NCBI GenBank assembly: GCA_040752025.1
Contig: JBFMFR010000036.1
Coordinates: 10,823-74,822 of the forward strand
DNA length: 64,000 bases
Source of the DNA: JBFMFR01 sp040752025
GTDB taxonomy: Bacteria; Chloroflexota; Anaerolineae; Anaerolineales; UBA4823
Reading direction: 5' to 3'
Shown: piece after piece, positions 59,383 to 64,000 of the stretch
Layout of the letters: each line of letters opens with the position of its first letter
Numbering within the stretch: the first letter of the stretch is position 1
Position numbers and translations under genes: made by a program
The notes under the pieces: model-generated
Databases searched by the model: none
Told to the model about the DNA's origin: nothing
The model's input: only the letters and a program-made list of their open reading frames with translations

Positions 59383-60588
59383 TCATCCGCTCATCGACTC
59401 GGCCAGCAGTTCGGCGATATCCTTCACCACCAACCGGCTGGCCTTCTCGACCATCTTGACCGCATCTTCGAAGCGCGGCGCTTCATACGGGCAGGCCACG
59501 GCCAGGACTTCTGCCCCGGCTGCCACGGCTTCGCGCACGCGCCATTCAGAAAGCCGGGCGTGGGCTTTCTCCCAGGCGAAGCCATCCAGCCACATCCCGC
59601 CCCCGCCGCCTCCGCAGCACAGGCTGGTCTCACGGTTGTGTGACATTTCCACCAGTTCGATCCCGGGGATGGCGCTCAACAACTGGCGAGGCTCTTCGTA
59701 CACACCATTGGCCCGCCCCAGGTAGCACGGATCGTGGTAAGCGACCCTGGCCTTGATCGTATGCCGCAAGAGCGGTTTGATCTGTCCCAGTCGTTCGGCC
59801 AGGAACTGCGTATAGTGGCGAACAGGATATTCGATTCCCAGCGCCGGATATTCGTTCTTTAGGGCATTGAAAGCGTGCGGATCGGTAGTGACCAACTCCC
59901 CGAAAGAATATTTGGCGAAAGCCTGGCCATTTTTCTCTGCCAGCATTTCGAATAGGCCGCGCTCGCCTGCCAGGCGCTGCGAATCGCCGTCGCTGTATTC
60001 CTCAGGCCCAAGGATGCCGAAGTCCACCCCCAGGGCGTTGAGCACCTCTGCAAACGCCTGGCTGACCTCCTGCACCCGCGCGTGGAAAGACGCGTAATCC
60101 CCCACGTACCACAGCACCTCTACGGGCTGCCGCGCCTGGCTCATGATCTTGACCGGCGGCTCGATCCCCCGCGTCCAGCTCGCCCGCTTGCGCGGCGACT
60201 CGCCCATCGGATTCCCGTAGCGCTGCGAATTTTCCAGCGCATCCTTGAGTTCTGTGGGCACGTTCCCTGCCAGCAGCAGTTCCTCCTTGGCGCGCGTCAT
60301 CAGCCCGCTCGTCAGGGGGATTTTGGCCGGGCAGGCGCGCGTGCAGGCGTAGCAGGAAACGCACATCCACACCAGGTCGGTCTTGAGGATATGCTCGAAA
60401 ACGCCTGCTCGCAGCGAAGCGATCATTTTGCTGGGCGGGTAATCCATCAGGTATCCAAACGGGCATATGCCGCTGCATGTGCCGCACTGCAAACACGCCA
60501 GAACGCGCTCGCCCTCTGGCAACTTTTGCAGATTGTCGTAAAACACATCGTTGAACGAAAGCCTTTGAGAGCTTGGAGCCATCGTCAT
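59383..60588 (-). CDS. soluble HdrD-like iron-sulfur protein (CCG domain)
   Basis: The 401-residue protein has two [4Fe-4S] motifs (CLQCGTCSGICPFG and CVSCYACTRACPAK) followed by CCG-domain segments TTDPHAFNALKNEYP and DPCYLGRANGVYEEPRQL with SLCCGGGGGGMWLDG. It is similar to the soluble half of the downstream membrane protein and may contact HdrA in place of HdrB/C. The ATG at 60588 follows GGAGGTG; upstream frame to 60645 lacks a ribosome site. It opens the ten-gene redox operon. Confidence 0.9.
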   Translation of the reverse strand: MTMAPSSQRLSFNDVFYDNLQKLPEGERVLACLQCGTCSGICPFGYLMDYPPSKMIASLRAGVFEHILKTDLVWMCVSCYACTRACPAKIPLTSGLMTRAKEELLLAGNVPTELKDALENSQRYGNPMGESPRKRASWTRGIEPPVKIMSQARQPVEVLWYVGDYASFHARVQEVSQAFAEVLNALGVDFGILGPEEYSDGDSQRLAGERGLFEMLAEKNGQAFAKYSFGELVTTDPHAFNALKNEYPALGIEYPVRHYTQFLAERLGQIKPLLRHTIKARVAYHDPCYLGRANGVYEEPRQLLSAIPGIELVEMSHNRETSLCCGGGGGGMWLDGFAWEKAHARLSEWRVREAVAAGAEVLAVACPYEAPRFEDAVKMVEKASRLVVKDIAELLAESMSG

Positions 60589-60758
60589 GAGTACACCTCC
60601 CGGTGGAAAAACGGTTGAATGAGTCGCCTGGCTTCGGGGGAACACAATGGGCGCGTTTAACCAGACAGCAGGTGTGCTGCTGCCAGGCTAGAGCGAGTCA
60701 GGTTAGATGCAATCGATGTAGGGGGTTGGGCGCAAACCAGAACCCGGCGTCTCTCCTG

Positions 60759-60764
60759 ACTATA
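60759..60764 (-). promoter_or_regulatory. -10 box of the redox operon promoter
   Basis: Minus-strand TATAGT (60764-60759), the same -10 as in the MttB promoter. No good -35 lies 17 bases upstream; the position is occupied by the first TTTGTAGCCA repeat. This is what an activator-dependent promoter looks like. The leader would be about 165 bases. Confidence 0.5.
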
Positions 60765-60779
60765 AGGTTAGCAGATTAG

Positions 60780-60822
60780 TGGCTACAAAATGGCTACAAA
60801 ACCTCTTTGGAGTGGCTACAAA
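60780..60822 (-). promoter_or_regulatory. three direct repeats TTTGTAGCCA with 11- and 22-bp spacing, probable SARP operator
   Basis: Reading the minus strand, TTTGTAGCCA occurs exactly at 60822-60813, 60800-60791 and 60789-60780. Copy starts are 22 and 11 bp apart, so all three face the same side of the helix. The last copy covers the -35 position of the operon promoter. The first copy contains the stop codon of the SARP gene. SARP regulators are known to bind direct repeats at 11-bp spacing next to the -35 region. Confidence 0.6.
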
Positions 60823-63800
60823 TTCTCCCCAGATTCGGCCAAAACTTGCTGTGCCAGTCCAACGTCGTAAAGCCGTCCGTGTCGTTTTGCCAGCTCCAAC
60901 GCTTTATATCCCAGGGATTTGGCCAGGCGCAGATTCCCTAGCAGCCTGTGTGCCTCTGCGACCCCCACATACAACCGGCTCTGCTCGGCACGCGAGTCCA
61001 GACGTTCCGCCAGCGCCATGCCCGTCCCCAGGTATTCGAGAGCTACTTCTGGCTTGCTCGAACGGTTCTCGAGCCAACCCAGGTGGCACAGGCAAAAGAT
61101 TTCCTGTGTCTGGTCCGCAACCTGGCGCGCCATCTCCAGGCTGGTGAGCAAGCATTCTCGTCCCTGCTGCAGTTGCCCAAGCCCGATCAAGGCCACTCCC
61201 AGGTCGCCCATTGCAACGCGGCGCAGGTAGAGCAACTGCGCTTGCTCACAGCGGCTGAGTGCGCTTGCAGCCAATCCTTCAGCCTGGCTGAAATCCCCCT
61301 TGTATGCCTGTAGTTCGGAGAGATTGCAAAGCGAATAGATTTCGTAACCGGTCTCCTTCAGTTCGATGAAGCTTTGCAGCGCTTCCCGCAGGAGTGCCTG
61401 CGCATCGTCGAAGTCGCCAATCGCTCGCGCCGCCAAGCCGGCCTCCCTTAGAGCCTTGGCTCGCAGCAGGCGATTTTCAAGCTGGAGGCTCATCTGCAGG
61501 GCTTTCTCCGCACAGGCCCGCGCCTGCGGGTAGCGGCAGAACCAGCGGTGGTTGTTGGCTTCACACAGGTGCACGTAGGCCAGGGCCTTCTCATCGCCGA
61601 GCACCTCGGCGATCCGCGCTTCTTCTTCGAAATCGTTTTGATAGCCTTGCATGTCCCCCAGGGCGCGGAAGGTGCTGCCTCGCCGGGATAGCGCCCGGAT
61701 TTGCATCCGATAGTTAGCCGTGATTTCCTCCGCCTGGTTCAGGATAGCCGCCTCCTGTTTGAGCAGTTTCAAGGCGCGGCTAAAGAAATCGAGCGCCTCT
61801 CGGAAAGCGAAAACCTTCCTGGCTTTCTCCCCGGCTTGCAAGGCATACTCGGCGGCTTTGCCGGATTCACCGCTTTGTTCGAAATGCCAGGCCAGCAGTG
61901 CGATTTCGTCAGGACAGCATCTTTCCAATGCCTCGCCCCACAGGCGGTGCAAGAAGCGCTGGCGATCGTAGCTCAGGTCGCTATACATCACCATCCGCAC
62001 CAGCTCGTGGCAAAAGCTGTACTTGCCCTCTTGGCTCACCAGGATGTAGCGCTTGGTCAGCGCTTCCAGCCTCTCCAGGATTTCTAGCTCGCTGCTTTCT
62101 ATCACGCTTTGCATCAATTTTATCGTGAAGAAGCGCCTTAGCGCTGCCGCCGTTTCCAGGAGTGTTCGTTCGCTCGTTTCCAGGCTGTTCAGGCGCTGGT
62201 GTACCGCCTCTTGCACGGTTTTCGGAATCGGCACTTCATCCAGGTCTTCCACTTTGCGGGGCAGGCTGCGGCTTTCTGCCAGGGCCCGCAGCACCTCGAT
62301 CAAGAAGAAAGGATTCCCGCCCGAGATCTGCCGCAGCCTGTCAGCCAGCGCCGGGTTATCCTCACCGGACACCAGCAGATGGCGCAGGATCTCCCCCACC
62401 TCCTCTGTTTCCAGGCCGCTGAGCGAGTATTCTTCCAGGACATCCTGCCTGTGCAGCGCGTGGCGCAGTTCGGCCATGCGTTGTGTTTCTTCGCTTCGGC
62501 AAGCGCCGATGACCAGCACGTGGCTCAAGCCTTCCACTGCCAGGCGGTTGCCCAGGTACACCAGCCACTCCAGAGTCACCGTATCCGCCCATTGTAAGTC
62601 ATCTAAACACAGCAGCAAAGGCTGTGCTCTGCTGGCCAACCCGGCGGCGAGCTGGTAAAGCGCTTCGAAAAGCCGGCGGCGCGCTTCTTCGGGCCTGGCG
62701 GGTACCGGCGCCGGCAGATCAGGAAATTGCGAATACAATTCTGGCAGTAGCCGAGAGCCCTCGGCCAGCCAGATTGGGCTCACCCGCATGGTTGCTGCAT
62801 GGCTCTCGATCGCCAGCCGCAAGGCCTCGGCCACCGGTTGGTAAGGCAAATCTCCCATTCCGGGGTTGCAGGTGCTGAACAACACCACCGCCTGGTTCTG
62901 GTAATTTGAAGCGATGTGCTGTAACAGGTGGGTTTTGCCGATCCCGGCTTCCCCTTCGATCAATAAAACCTTGCCCCGCCCCAGGCGGGCCAGGTTGAAA
63001 GCCTGTTCGAATGGCTTGAGCACGTTTTCTCGCCCGATGAACGGGATTTCGAACTTGGCGATGGCTTTGCCAGCTTTCCCTTGTGGGAAGAGTAACACGC
63101 CAGGCAGCCGCTTTCCGGACAGGGATTGGTAGATTGCCCAGGTCTTAGGTGAGGGGCTGATCCCCAGCTCCTGCTCGAACACCACTGTGCATCGCTCGAA
63201 TTGGCGCTCTGCCGCGCTCAGATCCCCCATCGCCGCGTAAAGCTCGATCAGCTTACAATGCACGCTCTCAGCCAGGTTGTCGATTTCGAGATAACGGTTG
63301 GCATAATAGATAGCGCTCTCGTACGCGTTTTGCCCCTGATAAGCATCGATCAGGTCGAGCAGTGCGTCCAAATAGAACCCCTCGTAAACCCGCCGCTCCT
63401 GCCCAATCCAGGTATCGAATTCCTGACAGCTGGGCAAAGAGAAACCGTCCAGGAATTGTCCCCGGTAGTAATTTACCGCTTCTGCCGTTTGATCGATGTA
63501 AGCCTGGTAGCTGGCTTCCCCGCCTGGCGAGTTCGGCGGCTGGCCCTGGCGTTGGGTAGATAGTTTTTCCAGATGGGCTGCATCCGACCATACTCGCTGC
63601 GGATCCAACGACACGTATTCATTGTTGAAATCCACCAGTCCTGGTTCGGGTAGAGCCATGCGCAGATGCGTCAACAGGTGAGTGAGATTGCGACGGGCAG
63701 TCGTGTAGGCATTGTCGCACCACAGCAGGAAACAAAGCTGCTCGCGCGAGACGGGCCGGAGATCGGTGGAAAGGCGATAGAGCAGGGCGCGCACCTGGCG

Positions 63801-63935
63801 CCGCGTGAAAGATATCTCTTGTCCGGCCCACAGGGTCACCGGAGGGCCCAACAGGTGCACTTGCAGACAAGGGCCTCCATCACCCTTCAGCCTGCCCATT
63901 TTGAGGGTTGTTGGTTGAATCGCTTCCTGGCTCAC
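60816..63935 (-). CDS. SARP-type transcriptional regulator with BTAD, AAA/NB-ARC ATPase and TPR domains
   Basis: The 1039-residue protein has an OmpR-like winged helix at about 25-110 (ISFTRRQVRALLYRL; REQLCFLLW), a bacterial transcriptional activation domain at about 115-275 (YYRGQFLDGFSLPSCQEFDTWIGQER; AAERQFERCTVVFEQELGISPSP), a signalling ATPase with Walker A GEAGIGKT (328-335) and Walker B LLCLDDLQWAD, and a TPR stretch from about 700 to the end. It would activate genes near it after ATP-dependent switching. No LuxR-type helix is found at the C-terminus. It lies directly upstream of the redox operon, whose promoter carries an 11-bp-periodic repeat. The ligand is unknown. Confidence 0.9.
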   Translation of the reverse strand: MSQEAIQPTTLKMGRLKGDGGPCLQVHLLGPPVTLWAGQEISFTRRQVRALLYRLSTDLRPVSREQLCFLLWCDNAYTTARRNLTHLLTHLRMALPEPGLVDFNNEYVSLDPQRVWSDAAHLEKLSTQRQGQPPNSPGGEASYQAYIDQTAEAVNYYRGQFLDGFSLPSCQEFDTWIGQERRVYEGFYLDALLDLIDAYQGQNAYESAIYYANRYLEIDNLAESVHCKLIELYAAMGDLSAAERQFERCTVVFEQELGISPSPKTWAIYQSLSGKRLPGVLLFPQGKAGKAIAKFEIPFIGRENVLKPFEQAFNLARLGRGKVLLIEGEAGIGKTHLLQHIASNYQNQAVVLFSTCNPGMGDLPYQPVAEALRLAIESHAATMRVSPIWLAEGSRLLPELYSQFPDLPAPVPARPEEARRRLFEALYQLAAGLASRAQPLLLCLDDLQWADTVTLEWLVYLGNRLAVEGLSHVLVIGACRSEETQRMAELRHALHRQDVLEEYSLSGLETEEVGEILRHLLVSGEDNPALADRLRQISGGNPFFLIEVLRALAESRSLPRKVEDLDEVPIPKTVQEAVHQRLNSLETSERTLLETAAALRRFFTIKLMQSVIESSELEILERLEALTKRYILVSQEGKYSFCHELVRMVMYSDLSYDRQRFLHRLWGEALERCCPDEIALLAWHFEQSGESGKAAEYALQAGEKARKVFAFREALDFFSRALKLLKQEAAILNQAEEITANYRMQIRALSRRGSTFRALGDMQGYQNDFEEEARIAEVLGDEKALAYVHLCEANNHRWFCRYPQARACAEKALQMSLQLENRLLRAKALREAGLAARAIGDFDDAQALLREALQSFIELKETGYEIYSLCNLSELQAYKGDFSQAEGLAASALSRCEQAQLLYLRRVAMGDLGVALIGLGQLQQGRECLLTSLEMARQVADQTQEIFCLCHLGWLENRSSKPEVALEYLGTGMALAERLDSRAEQSRLYVGVAEAHRLLGNLRLAKSLGYKALELAKRHGRLYDVGLAQQVLAESGENL

Positions 63936-64000
63936 CGCTGCCTCGAATCAGGAGAACGCACAACGGACCGCAGAGCAAATTGTCTGGGCAATTTGATTAT

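Noticed and set aside
1..64000. tRNA, rRNA, insertion sequences, phage or plasmid functions
   Set aside because: None was recognised on either strand apart from the RAYT gene, which is not a self-mobile insertion sequence.

Overview
The window looks like a chromosomal segment from an anaerobic, GC-rich member of the Chloroflexota, probably Anaerolineae-like. This is inferred from the mix of families: non-pyrrolysine MttB paralogs, an AcnX/UbiD pair, a soluble Hdr/Mvh hydrogenase set with Etf, GAF-rich SpoIIE phosphatases, a kinase with a PQQ-type sensor, and SARP/AAA regulators. No marker gene settles the phylum. No rRNA, tRNA, CRISPR array or prophage was seen.

Layout. 1-7.8 kb: mostly minus-strand housekeeping and small genes (HAD hydrolase cut by the window edge, small membrane proteins, two HD proteins, an AspT-type carrier, a large membrane-anchored TPR protein, a HIT protein, a ribbon-helix-helix protein). 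7.9-8.7 kb: a REPtron, i.e. a REP-associated tyrosine transposase with four copies of a 33-nt palindrome, two of which lie inside coding sequence. 8.7-19.3 kb: metH, a PBP-fused ArsR-type regulator, the dnaX-ebfC-recR replication/repair group, a methyltransferase, and DUF1992, lamin-tail and NYN proteins. 19.4-24.8 kb: a possible small RNA and a STAS/anti-sigma/SpoIIE partner-switching operon. 24.8-30.8 kb: MFS carrier, acyltransferase, a conserved unknown, an MBL hydrolase and a Ser/Thr kinase.

31.0-41.0 kb is the most unusual catabolic region. A single plus-strand operon with a good sigma70-like promoter carries four MttB-superfamily methyltransferases that bracket a family-5 solute-binding lipoprotein and two Dpp/Opp-type permeases. 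There are no ABC ATPases, no corrinoid protein and no corrinoid activase. A response regulator and a gutted aldo/keto reductase follow. 42-48.6 kb (minus): DUF89 protein, TPR/zinc protein, AcnX small and large subunits and a UbiD decarboxylase, resembling the dehydratase/decarboxylase pair of the archaeal mevalonate pathway.

49.5-60.6 kb (minus) is one long redox operon: HdrD-like protein, EtfB, EtfA, a membrane NarI/HdrD fusion (Etf:menaquinone oxidoreductase type), HdrA, MvhD, MvhG, MvhA and two stand-alone cyclic-nucleotide-binding proteins. It predicts a route connecting H2, a low-potential acceptor, Etf and the quinone pool. Immediately upstream lies a SARP/AAA/TPR regulator, and the operon promoter carries three exact copies of TTTGTAGCCA spaced 11 and 22 bp apart, the periodicity expected for a SARP operator.

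All functional statements are from reading motifs and gene order; no database search was possible.
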